NCBI GenBank assembly: GCA_016795425.1
Contig: JAEUHG010000154.1
Span: 1-63,821, forward strand
Reading direction: 5' to 3'
DNA from: Verrucomicrobiales bacterium
GTDB lineage: Bacteria; Verrucomicrobiota; Verrucomicrobiia; Limisphaerales; CAIMTB01
DNA: 63,821 nt
Position numbers and translations under genes: made by a program. Numbering within the stretch: the first letter of the stretch is position 1; every line of letters begins with the position of its first letter. The notes under the pieces were generated by a model. The model made no database searches. It was not told where the DNA came from and saw only the letters and a program-made list of their open reading frames with translations. Shown here piece by piece: positions 9,861-17,642 of this stretch.

Positions 9861-10679
9861 TCAGGACGCCGGGAAACAGCGTCGGAAACTCTCCATCGTC
9901 CGACGGGCGGCCTCTTCCGAGGTTGGCTTGGGAAAGACCTCCGCCGAGAGATAGCCTTTGTAACCGACCTCACGCAGCGCTTCGGTGACGGTCAGAAAGT
10001 CGGTGTGCCCGGCGCCCATGGCGAGGCGATTGCTGTCGGCGAAGTGCACATGACCGATGAGTTCGCCGGCGCGGCGAATCGATTGTGGCAGGGACGCCTC
10101 CTCGATGTTCATGTGGAACAGGTCCGCGAGGATACGGATGTTGCGGGTGCGGAGGGGTTGGAGGAAATCGGTGGTGTCAGCGAGGGTATTGAGAAGATTG
10201 GATTCGTAACGGTTGAGGGGTTCGAGAAGGAACGGCACGCCGTACCCGTGGGCTCGTGGGCCCAGCTGTTCCAGGGCCTGCGCCAGCCAGTGGAGGGCCT
10301 GGTCGCGGGTGACCGGACCTTCCGCCCGGCCTTGCATGGAACCGAGGATGACCGGGGCACCGAATGCGCCGGCGAAATCGACCAGACCGGCAATGAACTG
10401 GAGGGCCCGCTCGCGAACCGTGCAATCGGGGCTGGTGAGGGAAAGTTTGCGCGCGACCCAACCAGCTCCAGACCCCACGGCGGCGAGGTCGAGCCGGTTG
10501 CGATGGAGGACCTGCCGGAGCGAACGTGGATCGATGTCTTCGGCGCCTGGGGGAAAGAGTTCGATGGCGGCGAATCCGAGTTCCGAGGCGTGGGCGCAGG
10601 CAAGTTCGAGGTCCTGATGGAAGACGAACGGGCCGGATCGGGCTTCGGGTACGAGGCAGACGGTGATGGCGCTTCGCAT
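9861..10679 (-). CDS. Sugar phosphate isomerase/epimerase (TIM barrel, hydroxypyruvate isomerase-like)
   Basis: A 272-residue xylose isomerase-like TIM barrel (PF01261). Metal-ligand motifs are present: the LLEPLN motif (Glu of strand 5), a DLFHMNIEE motif (Asp/His), GHVHFADSNR and the C-terminal YLSAEVFP glutamate. The AGHTDF segment that usually precedes the last strand is also intact. This combination fits hydroxypyruvate isomerase or a related ketose epimerase. It is the last gene of a minus-strand set with the RbsD/FucU-like gene (31-base gap) and an aldehyde dehydrogenase, suggesting sugar or sugar-acid catabolism. Exact substrate is not deducible. Confidence 0.8.
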   Translation of the reverse strand: MRSAITVCLVPEARSGPFVFHQDLELACAHASELGFAAIELFPPGAEDIDPRSLRQVLHRNRLDLAAVGSGAGWVARKLSLTSPDCTVRERALQFIAGLVDFAGAFGAPVILGSMQGRAEGPVTRDQALHWLAQALEQLGPRAHGYGVPFLLEPLNRYESNLLNTLADTTDFLQPLRTRNIRILADLFHMNIEEASLPQSIRRAGELIGHVHFADSNRLAMGAGHTDFLTVTEALREVGYKGYLSAEVFPKPTSEEAARRTMESFRRCFPAS

Positions 10680-10710
10680 GGCAGGGGCGACGTGTGGGGT
10701 TGGGCGCTGC

Positions 10711-11100
10711 TCAACCGGAAATCAGAACCATATTGCTGTAGACGGTGGCGTCGCCGGTACGGATCAGTCCCAGGGCACCGGGTACTCGGCGCTTGAATTC
10801 TGTATGGGGCTCGTAATGGACCGGCACGCCGCGTAGCGCGAGGGAAAACAGCTCCTGCACCTGCGGCGGATTGTGGGTGCGGAATTCTTCGGCCATATAG
10901 GCGGCGTCACATTGCCAGTTCGCGAGAATTGCGCCCAGGACCTGGGGAACCGTCGGGATTCCGGCGATCAGGGAGAGATCCACGGTTTCGACATCCGGCC
11001 AGGCGGGGAAAGCCCAGTCGGCGATGACCAGGGCGTTGGTGTGGCGGATCCTGGCGACCAGGGAGAGCACGTGGGGATTGATAATGCCGGAGCGCAGCAT
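10711..11100 (-). CDS. RbsD/FucU family sugar mutarotase
   Basis: A 129-residue protein of the RbsD/FucU family (PF05025), which interconvert pyranose forms or anomers of ribose and fucose. The start at 11100 gives the canonical opening MLRSGIINPHVLSLVAR, followed by the catalytic-His region RHTNALVIADWAFP and the C-terminal IRTGDATVYSNMVLISG motif that closes the active site. An AAGGA-type ribosome site precedes the ATG. The longer open frame upstream is a shadow of the aldehyde dehydrogenase gene. It lies between the aldehyde dehydrogenase and the isomerase on the same strand, consistent with a small sugar-utilisation operon. Confidence 0.85.
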   Translation of the reverse strand: MLRSGIINPHVLSLVARIRHTNALVIADWAFPAWPDVETVDLSLIAGIPTVPQVLGAILANWQCDAAYMAEEFRTHNPPQVQELFSLALRGVPVHYEPHTEFKRRVPGALGLIRTGDATVYSNMVLISG

Positions 11101-11167
11101 GGCGGTTCCTTGCGGTCGGCGATTAAGCTGGGAGTCGAGCCGGGAACCGTCAAGTGGCGGGGCGGCT

Positions 11168-12535
11168 TCAGGCGACGAAAACCGACTTGATGTTCTGGAA
11201 TTCCCGGATGCCGACGAGTCCCAACTCCCGTCCGTAACCGGATTCCTTGATGCCACCAAAGGGCAGCCGCGCATCGGAGCGCACGAAGGTGTTGACGAAA
11301 CAGGAGCCGGCGTCGAGGTGGTCGCGGGCCAGGGCGGTCGCGCGGTGGATATCGCGCGAAAAGATTGCGCCACCCAGGCCGAATCGGGATTGATTCGCGA
11401 GCCGCAAGGCGTCGGCCTCCGTGGCGGCCGGACAAACCGCCGCAACCGGACCGAAGGTTTCCTCCTGAAAGACGGGGTGCGTCGGCGCGACGTCCAGGAG
11501 CAGCGTGGGCGGATAAAAGCAGCCGCGGCCGTCGGGTACCTTGCCACCCAGGGTGCATCGGGCGCCGGCGGCGAGGGAACCTTCAACCAGCGACTGCAGT
11601 TCGTCCCGGATATCCGCGCGCGCGAGCGGCCCGATCTCAGTGCCAGGGTCGAGGGGATCGCCGATCCTGGCGCGGGAGAGGTGGTAGGCGAGCCGCTCTT
11701 CGAATTCGCGGCGAATGCCTGGGAGCACGAGAAACCGCTTGGCGGCAATGCAGCTTTGCCCGGCGTTGACGAGGCGCGCCCAGGCGCAAGCCTCGGCTGC
11801 CATCGGAACGTCGGCATCGTCGAGGATGAGGTAGGCGTCGCTTCCGCCGAGTTCCAGAACGCATTTCTTGAGCGCGGTTCCAGCCAGTGCCGCCACGCTG
11901 CGTCCTGCCTGGACCGAGCCGGTAAGCGCGATCGCCGCCACGGCGGGATGGGCGATGATGCCGGCCAGGCGATCCGAACCTGCCAGCAGCGGAGTGAAGA
12001 GGTCGCGCGTCGAGTCTTCTCCCTGAAACAATTCGCCAAGGGCAAGGGCGCACCCGGTGACATTGGACGCGTGCTTCAGGGCGACCCCATTGCCCGCCAT
12101 CAGGGCAGGGGCGGCGCAGCGGATGACCTGCCAGAAAGGGAAGTTCCAGGGCATGACGGCGAGGACGACCCCGAGCGGGTTGAAGGCGATCAGGGATTGG
12201 CGCGCTTCGGTGGCTACCGGTTCTGGATTGAGGAAGGCAGCCGCATGATTGGCATAGAAGTCGCAGGTTGCCGCACATTTTTCGATTTCCGCACGTCCTT
12301 GGGTGATGGGTTTGCCCATCTCGAGTGCCATCAGGCGCGCGAATTCCGCGGCGCGAGCGCGAAGGCGTTTGGCGACGAGTTGCAGATGCCTGGCTCGCAC
12401 CTCAAATGGGGTGTGGCGCCAGGTGCGGGCCGAGGAGGCGGTGGTTAGGAGCTTCTGGTGGAGCACCGCGTCGGTGTCCTGGGGGTAGTCGGCGACCGGT
12501 TCGCCGGTGGCGGGATTGACCGAAAACAGGCGCAT
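11168..12535 (-). CDS. NAD(P)-dependent aldehyde dehydrogenase (succinate-semialdehyde dehydrogenase-like)
   Basis: A 455-residue aldehyde dehydrogenase superfamily enzyme. Active-site residues are Cys262 in GQSCIAAKR and Glu228 in LELGGSD; the cofactor-binding motifs MPWNFPFWQ and LTGSVQAGR are intact, as is the C-terminal FGGIKESGYGRELG. The sequence is closest in style to the YneI/Sad group of succinate-semialdehyde dehydrogenases, which start with the same NPATGE opening. It begins the minus-strand cluster that continues with the mutarotase (67-base gap) and the isomerase. In that setting it may instead oxidise a sugar-derived aldehyde such as lactaldehyde or glycolaldehyde; I cannot decide. 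Confidence 0.88.
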   Translation of the reverse strand: MRLFSVNPATGEPVADYPQDTDAVLHQKLLTTASSARTWRHTPFEVRARHLQLVAKRLRARAAEFARLMALEMGKPITQGRAEIEKCAATCDFYANHAAAFLNPEPVATEARQSLIAFNPLGVVLAVMPWNFPFWQVIRCAAPALMAGNGVALKHASNVTGCALALGELFQGEDSTRDLFTPLLAGSDRLAGIIAHPAVAAIALTGSVQAGRSVAALAGTALKKCVLELGGSDAYLILDDADVPMAAEACAWARLVNAGQSCIAAKRFLVLPGIRREFEERLAYHLSRARIGDPLDPGTEIGPLARADIRDELQSLVEGSLAAGARCTLGGKVPDGRGCFYPPTLLLDVAPTHPVFQEETFGPVAAVCPAATEADALRLANQSRFGLGGAIFSRDIHRATALARDHLDAGSCFVNTFVRSDARLPFGGIKESGYGRELGLVGIREFQNIKSVFVA

Positions 12536-12654
12536 GGCTGTCGATAGGCTGACCTTGGGAATCCGGCAAGCCGGAGAATGCCTGCGAGGATTTGCAGCGG
12601 GGGATTGAAAAGGAGGGCCCCCGGGCCTGATAACCAGGGCAGCAATTTTACGAC

Positions 12655-13170
12655 ATGAATCTCGATGAAGCGCAATCGGCCCGGGTACGGGAGTGGATCG
12701 ATCAAGGAATGAAGGTGGCGGAGATCCAGACGCGGCTGGCGGACGAATTTGGCGTGAAGCTCACGTATATGGAGGCGCGGCTGTTGCTCGACGATCTCAA
12801 ACTGCGACCCAAGGATGCGGCGCCGAAGGCGGCGACACCGGTGCTCAGTGCGACACCGTCGCCCTCAGCGCCTGCCTCTCCCTCTGCGACCCCCGGGTCG
12901 GCTCCGGCTGCGCCCTTGAAGACCTCCCCCTTGAATCCCGGGGCGGCGGGCTCTGGGAAGGTCGCCGTGAGTTTGGATGAGATCGCGCGTCCGGGAGCCC
13001 TGGTGAGCGGAAAAGTCACCTTCAGCGACGGCGAGACGGCAGGGTGGCAACTCGACCAGTACGGGCGCCTGGGAGTGATTCCGAAGAAAGCCGGATACAA
13101 GCCGCCGCAGGCCGACATGGCCGAGTTTCAGGCCGAGTTGGAGTCGGTTCTGTCGCGGATGGGATTTTAG
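12655..13170 (+). CDS. Uncharacterised protein with helical N-domain and Pro/Ala/Ser linker
   Basis: 171 residues in three parts. Residues 1-50 look like a compact helical domain with the sequence GMKVAEIQTRLADEFGVKLTYMEARLL, reminiscent of helix-turn-helix pattern. Residues 52-105 are a proline, alanine and serine-rich linker. Residues 106-171 form a globular domain with KVTFSDGETAGWQLDQYGRLG and a C-terminal amphipathic helix ending in the stop after GF. I do not know a described family name; proteins of this build are common in Verrucomicrobiota. It lies 38 bases upstream of thiH on the same strand, so co-transcription is possible. No signal peptide. Confidence 0.75.
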   Translation: MNLDEAQSARVREWIDQGMKVAEIQTRLADEFGVKLTYMEARLLLDDLKLRPKDAAPKAATPVLSATPSPSAPASPSATPGSAPAAPLKTSPLNPGAAGSGKVAVSLDEIARPGALVSGKVTFSDGETAGWQLDQYGRLGVIPKKAGYKPPQADMAEFQAELESVLSRMGF

Positions 13171-13208
13171 GCTAGGGTCTGCCTGGTCATCGGAAGTGCT
13201 GACCCAAC

Positions 13209-14423
13209 ATGGCCATTAGTTTTTCGGACGAGTTCCCACGCTTGCCGTTGGGAGAATTGCTGCATCTCGCGCGAACGGCGGACGCGCGCCAGGTGGGACG
13301 CGCCTTGGAGCGGGCGGATGAGGGAACCATGCGCCTGTCTGACTTTGCCGCTCTCTTATCGACGGAAGGCGTGACGCAATTGGAGGCCATGGCGCGGCGT
13401 TCGATGGCGCGGACACGCCAACGGTTCGGCCGCGTCATTCGGATGTTCGCTCCCCTCTACCTGTCGAACGAGTGCATCAACAACTGCTCGTACTGCGGAT
13501 TCTCGAGGGACAACCCGATCTTACGGGTGACCTTGACCGTGGACGATGTGCGGTCGGAGGCGCGGGCGTTGAAGGGCGAGGGATTCCGCAACCTGCTCCT
13601 GGTGGCCGGGGAGCATCCGCGATTTGTTTCGGAGGGTTACCTGGCGTCGTGCGTCCGGGCGGTGGCCGCGGAGGTCGCGAGCGTGTCGCTTGAGGTGGGG
13701 CCCATGGAGGCTGCGGAGTACGGGCCTCTGGTGGCGGCGGGCGCGGAGGGCTTGGTGGTGTATCAGGAGACGTATGACCCCAAGGTTTATGCGGAAGTGC
13801 ACACCCTTGGGCCCAAGAAGGACTTCGCCTGGCGATTGCGAACACCGGAACGGGCCTACGCGGCAGGGTTTCGTCGGTTGGGAATTGGCGCGCTTTATGG
13901 TCTCTCGGACTGGCGATGGGAGGCGCTCGCGGTGGCGGCGCATGCCGAGTGGTTGCTGCGGCATTGTTGGAAAGCGCAGGTGACGGTTTCCCTGCCCCGG
14001 CTGCGTCCCTGCGCCGGGGAGTTCCAACCACTGACCCATCTCGAAGATCGCGACCTGGTGCGATTGGTGTGCGCCTTGCGACTCTTCCTGCCGGACGTTG
14101 GACTGGTTCTGTCGACGCGGGAACCGGCGGCGTTGCGCGACGGACTGCTGCCGCTGGGGATCACGCTCGTCAGCGCCGGTAGTCATACCGAGCCTGGGGG
14201 GTATACCGGGGCCGGTAAGGAGCAAGTTCACTACACGCGGCGAGGGCGGATCGAAGCGGCGGGCTCGACCGAATGGGAACCGGAGGCAGGCCAGACGACG
14301 CGGGCTACGGGGCAGTTCAAGATCGCCGATGAACGATCTGCGGGGGAAGTGGCCGCGGTCATTCGTCGACTTGGACTCGAACCCGTGTGGAAGGACTGGG
14401 ATGCAGTTCTGACCGCGGGTTGA
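13209..14423 (+). CDS. thiH: 2-iminoacetate synthase (thiazole biosynthesis protein ThiH)
   Basis: A 404-residue radical SAM enzyme that cleaves tyrosine to dehydroglycine (2-iminoacetate) and p-cresol for the thiazole ring of thiamine. The cluster motif is CINNCSYCGF (Cys89, 93, 96), preceded by the APLYLSNEC signature of ThiH and followed by LLLVAGEHPR, VYQETYDP, and the RRLGIGALYGLSDWRWEA block. The C-terminal SAGSHTEPGGY motif agrees with ThiH rather than with the related HydG, which has an additional CxxC tail not seen here. No TPP riboswitch fits in the 38-base upstream gap, and no other thi gene is in the window. Confidence 0.92.
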   Translation: MAISFSDEFPRLPLGELLHLARTADARQVGRALERADEGTMRLSDFAALLSTEGVTQLEAMARRSMARTRQRFGRVIRMFAPLYLSNECINNCSYCGFSRDNPILRVTLTVDDVRSEARALKGEGFRNLLLVAGEHPRFVSEGYLASCVRAVAAEVASVSLEVGPMEAAEYGPLVAAGAEGLVVYQETYDPKVYAEVHTLGPKKDFAWRLRTPERAYAAGFRRLGIGALYGLSDWRWEALAVAAHAEWLLRHCWKAQVTVSLPRLRPCAGEFQPLTHLEDRDLVRLVCALRLFLPDVGLVLSTREPAALRDGLLPLGITLVSAGSHTEPGGYTGAGKEQVHYTRRGRIEAAGSTEWEPEAGQTTRATGQFKIADERSAGEVAAVIRRLGLEPVWKDWDAVLTAG

Positions 14424-14451
14424 TTGGCGGTTGGTGGGGTGACGCTGGAAG

Positions 14452-15291
14452 TCAGATGTAGAGGGCGCGTTCGAGGTCGCGCACGACCACGCTGAGGAAC
14501 GGGTAGCGGCTGGCCGGATCGGTCTCCAGGCATTTCAGGATCGTCTTTTCGAGGGCGGCTGGAACGCCGGGGTTGACCTCCCGCGGGGAGCGAAAGTCGG
14601 ATCGATCGAGTTGTTGGCGCAGAATGTCGTCGGGTGTGTTCCCAGGAAACGGCTTCTCCAGGGTGACGAGTTCGTACGCCATGACCCCGAGCGCAAAAAT
14701 GTCGACGCGATGGTCGAACGGTTGGCGGAGCAATTGTTCGGGGGCCATGTAGGCCGGGGTGCCGGGGTTCTTGGCGGCTTTGCGCGGCTCGTCGGGCCGC
14801 GGTTGGGACAGATCGAAGTCGATCAGCTTGATGTTGGCATTGCGGGAAACGAGGAGGTTCTCCGGCTTGAAATCGAGGTGCATGAACCCGCGGTCATGAA
14901 CGTATTCGAGGGCGCGTGCGGCATCGATGAGGATGTTTCCCAGGTATTCCTGCAGGAGTTCGTCGGTTCGGGCGATCAGCAGTTTGAGGTTGGACGCTTC
15001 GACATACTCCATGGCGAGGTAAGGGGTGCCTTCGATCTTGCCGTGGGTCTGGTAGCCGATGATGAGGTCGCAGTCCTGGAGTTGCTGCAGCACTTCGCAA
15101 CCGTTGAAGAATCGGGATCGTTCGGTGAAGTTGAATACCGAACTGTTGATGAGCCGGCGGATGGCGACCGACCGGCGCTGGGTATCACGAGCCAGCCAGA
15201 TTTCAGAGAAACCCCCGCGATTGATGAGTTCCTCCAATCGATACGGGCCGAATTCCGTGGGCTGGGAAGAGTCGGAAACGTCTTGGACCAT
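14452..15291 (-). CDS. Serine/threonine protein kinase-like protein with altered catalytic motifs
   Basis: About 279 residues from the ATG at 15291; the frame is open further upstream but would overlap the divergent CPBP gene. It is a stand-alone kinase domain of the Pkn2 type with no membrane or sensor part. The glycine loop is NRGGFSEIW, the catalytic loop HLDFKPENLL (Asp140, Lys142, Asn145), and the activation segment ends in GTPAYMAPEQ. Two changes stand out: the VAIK lysine is arginine (AIRRL, Arg45) and DFG reads DFD (158-160). The HRD arginine is leucine. It could be an active atypical kinase or a pseudokinase scaffold. Confidence 0.85.
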   Translation of the reverse strand: MVQDVSDSSQPTEFGPYRLEELINRGGFSEIWLARDTQRRSVAIRRLINSSVFNFTERSRFFNGCEVLQQLQDCDLIIGYQTHGKIEGTPYLAMEYVEASNLKLLIARTDELLQEYLGNILIDAARALEYVHDRGFMHLDFKPENLLVSRNANIKLIDFDLSQPRPDEPRKAAKNPGTPAYMAPEQLLRQPFDHRVDIFALGVMAYELVTLEKPFPGNTPDDILRQQLDRSDFRSPREVNPGVPAALEKTILKCLETDPASRYPFLSVVVRDLERALYI

Positions 15292-15425
15292 GATGCTGGC
15301 GATCGCAATCGCTCTGTCAGCGGCACTAACATGAGGGTACGCCGGGTACCACTGGTTTTTTGCCGGCACACTCCCGGGAAGCGGGCAGTGTTGAGGGCGC
15401 CCCAAGGAATCCTTAGGGTGATGAC

Positions 15426-16331
15426 GTGAGTCCATTATGGGCGCTGTTGCTTTACCTGATATGGATCCTGATCGGCGGCGGCCTGGTGGCGCCGTGGGTT
15501 TGGTGGGGGACCCAGGCCCTGGCGGCGGCCTACGGCGACGCTTGGATCCAGGGTCTCGCCGGGCATCCGTTCCATCGCTATGTGCACCGGTGCCTCTTGG
15601 CCTTTGCGATCATGGGACTGCCGTGGCTCTCCAGGGCCCTGGGAATCCGCCGCTGGCAGGAGGCCGGATTCTGTCGGCACCCCGGCGGCGATGCAGTGTG
15701 GAGGCAGTGGCAGGGTGGGGTGCTGCTGGGTTTGGCGATGTTTGTCCCGGCGCTGGCCCTGGAATGGGCGGCCGGGGTGCGGGCGGTGCGATGGCCGGGG
15801 TCGGGATTTGAGGTGTTATCCAAGACGCTGGAGATTCTCGCCGGGGCGATCGTGGTGGGGGTGTTGGAGGAGTCCCTGTTTCGCGGGGTCCTATTTGGCG
15901 GGCTTCAGCGATCGATGGGTGCGGTGCGGGCCCTCCTGATCTCAAGCCTGGCCTACGCGGTGGTCCATTTCTTTGAACGCCCTGCGCCCCCGGCGGCGGT
16001 GACTTGGGTTTCCGGTTTCGAGGCGGTGGCGCAGATGCTGGGAGGCTTTGCCCGATGGGATCGCTTGGTGCCCTATTTTGGCACCCTCACCGGCGCCGGA
16101 ATGCTCCTGGGGAGGCTGTATCAGGTGTCCGGCAGCCTGTGGCTGCCGATGGGAGTGCACACGGGTTGGGTGGTGGCGTTGAAAGCCAGGGGATGGCTGA
16201 CCCACCGGCCGTCGGCGACGATCGGTCATCACGAGATACCGTTGTGGGACTGGCTATGCCTGGCCGGTATTGGCTTGGTTCTCCTGGCGAGTCTGACTCG
16301 GCGCACTCGAGGCAGTGGAAAAGAGATCTGA
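15426..16331 (+). CDS. CPBP family intramembrane glutamic endopeptidase
   Basis: A 301-residue polytopic membrane protein of the CPBP/Abi family (PF02517, CAAX-processing-like proteases). The catalytic set is present: EESLFRG (Glu148, Glu149, Arg153), a histidine after the next helix (VVHFFER, His181) and the third motif with PMGVHTGW (His245). Hydrophobic segments occur near 4-24, 55-70, 98-118, 135-150 and 168-183 and at the C-terminus (280-295). The start is a GTG at 15426; the gene is divergent from the kinase. Bacterial CPBP proteins take part in peptide maturation, immunity or signalling; no substrate candidate is evident next to it. Confidence 0.85.
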   Translation: MSPLWALLLYLIWILIGGGLVAPWVWWGTQALAAAYGDAWIQGLAGHPFHRYVHRCLLAFAIMGLPWLSRALGIRRWQEAGFCRHPGGDAVWRQWQGGVLLGLAMFVPALALEWAAGVRAVRWPGSGFEVLSKTLEILAGAIVVGVLEESLFRGVLFGGLQRSMGAVRALLISSLAYAVVHFFERPAPPAAVTWVSGFEAVAQMLGGFARWDRLVPYFGTLTGAGMLLGRLYQVSGSLWLPMGVHTGWVVALKARGWLTHRPSATIGHHEIPLWDWLCLAGIGLVLLASLTRRTRGSGKEI

Positions 16332-16440
16332 CTTCGGGTGATAGCAAGGAATGAGTGGGTGGAACGGAGCAGGCTTACGGACGTGAGATTGGCGAGTGAG
16401 TTCGGTGACTTCGGACGAAAACGGATCGGCCTTTCGCATT

Positions 16441-16468
16441 GACCCTTAGAGACTCTCGTGAAAGGGTC
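16441..16468 (+). promoter_or_regulatory. Stem-loop in the leader of the small basic protein gene
   Basis: GACCCTT (16441-16447) pairs perfectly with AAGGGTC (16462-16468) around a 14-nt loop. It ends 9 bases before the AAAGGAG ribosome site (16478-16484). It may be a 5' leader structure or a weak terminator of upstream transcription; there is no T-tract. Confidence 0.35.
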
Positions 16469-16495
16469 TGAAATCAGAAAGGAGTAAAAGTCACC

Positions 16496-16735
16496 ATGAT
16501 ACCTAGTGTGGACACACTTCGCAGAGCCTCAGAGATCCTTGAGCAGATCGAGAAGTTACAGGGCGAGTTGGTGGCCATTTTTGGCGGCGCCACAGGCGCC
16601 AGCATGAGTGGGAAGCGGGGCCGGCCCGCTGGCAAACGGCGCAAGATGAGCCGGGAAGCCAGGGAACGCATCGCCGCCGCGGCACGGGCGCGCTGGGCGC
16701 GGTACCGGGCGGACAAGAAATCCGCCGCGAAATAG
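16496..16735 (+). CDS. Small basic protein, possibly nucleic-acid binding
   Basis: 79 residues with a strong AAAGGAG ribosome site 11 bases before the ATG. Residues 1-32 form an amphipathic helix (LRRASEILEQIEKLQGELVA) that looks like an oligomerisation coil. Residues 38-79 are very basic: a GKRGRPAGKRRK segment with an AT-hook-like GRP core, then SREARERIAAAARARWARYRA. Proteins with this arrangement of an N-terminal coil, a GRP-rich hinge and an ARERIA.A.RARWA tail are frequent as orphan small proteins in Verrucomicrobiota; none is characterised to my knowledge. It stands alone between two larger genes. DNA binding is inference from composition. Confidence 0.75.
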   Translation: MIPSVDTLRRASEILEQIEKLQGELVAIFGGATGASMSGKRGRPAGKRRKMSREARERIAAAARARWARYRADKKSAAK

Positions 16736-16855
16736 GAAAGAAAGGTGGGGACTGACGGACCCCGATTCGGCCTGCGTGCGGAAGACACCGCCGCGGGCTG
16801 ATTTGTTTTCAGGACGACGAGGAAGTGCCTCGCCGGCGGAGGAACACGCACACGG

Positions 16856-17617
16856 ATGAGCTGGATTTCCATCAACGGGTCAGGCGTCCCTGTCTGGCGG
16901 GATGTCTTGCTGTCACTCATTTACCCCAATGTGTGTGAAATCTGTGGGGTGCGGCAGGTGAGTCGCGAGGAGTCTTTCGTATGTCTGGATTGCCGCGGTC
17001 GGCCGGGGAATCTTCGGGTCATTCGGCCACCGTATTGCGCGCGATGTTGTCTGCCTTATGAGGGGGAGGTGATCGGCGAATTCGTTTGTGGGAATTGCGC
17101 CGGTTTGACCCTGCATTTTCGCCAGGCGCGGGCCGCGGTGGTGGCCACGCCCTTCATGCTCGACATCATCCACCGTTACAAATACCGCGGTGCGGCATGG
17201 TTCGAGCCGTTCCTAGGGGAACTGCTGGTGTCTGCGGCGGCCTCCGAGGTCGCCGGCGGAGGATGGGATGCGATTGTGCCGGTTCCTTTGCATCCGGCGC
17301 GCCTGAGGGAGCGCGAGTTCAACCAGGCCGAGCGATTGGGACGTTGGCTGTCGGCGAAGAGCGGAGTGCCGGTCATGGCGGGGTGGGTGGTGCGGGATCT
17401 GGCGACGCGGACGCAGGCCTTGCTCGATCGACGGGAACGGTCCAAGAATGTCGCCGGCGCATTTGACGTCCCCGATGCGGGTCCCGTGCAAGGCGCGCGA
17501 GTGGTGGTGGTAGATGACGTGCTGACGACAGGCGCAACGACCAGTGCGGTGAGCCTGGCGTTGCGGCGGGCGGGGGCGGCAGACGTTGGTGTGTGGACGG
17601 TGGCCCGTGGCGTGTGA
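16856..17617 (+). CDS. comF: ComF family protein (phosphoribosyltransferase-like)
   Basis: 253 residues of the ComF/GntX family. The N-terminal zinc-ribbon region carries four cysteine pairs (C27/C30, C43/C46, C61/C64, C78/C81). The C-terminal half is a type I phosphoribosyltransferase fold with PVPLHPARLREREFNQAE and the PRPP-binding loop VVVVDDVLTTGATT (residues 216-229). In competent bacteria ComF proteins are required for DNA uptake, probably by helping move single-stranded DNA into the cytoplasm, though the enzymatic role is unsettled. It overlaps no other competence gene here; accD starts 26 bases after its stop on the same strand. Confidence 0.88.
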   Translation: MSWISINGSGVPVWRDVLLSLIYPNVCEICGVRQVSREESFVCLDCRGRPGNLRVIRPPYCARCCLPYEGEVIGEFVCGNCAGLTLHFRQARAAVVATPFMLDIIHRYKYRGAAWFEPFLGELLVSAAASEVAGGGWDAIVPVPLHPARLREREFNQAERLGRWLSAKSGVPVMAGWVVRDLATRTQALLDRRERSKNVAGAFDVPDAGPVQGARVVVVDDVLTTGATTSAVSLALRRAGAADVGVWTVARGV

Positions 17618-17642
17618 CGGAGGGCCCGGGTTGGCGGACACG

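Noticed and set aside
9816..9871. Two short hairpins between the sucA stop and the isomerase stop
   Set aside because: CAGCGC/GCGCTG and CGGCGT/ACGCCG are only six base pairs each, without a T-tract, and the second overlaps coding sequence. They may help termination but I cannot support a call.
12536..13208. TPP riboswitch for thiH
   Set aside because: The space upstream of thiH is only 38 bases and no THI-box core (CUGAGA) is seen there or before the preceding gene.
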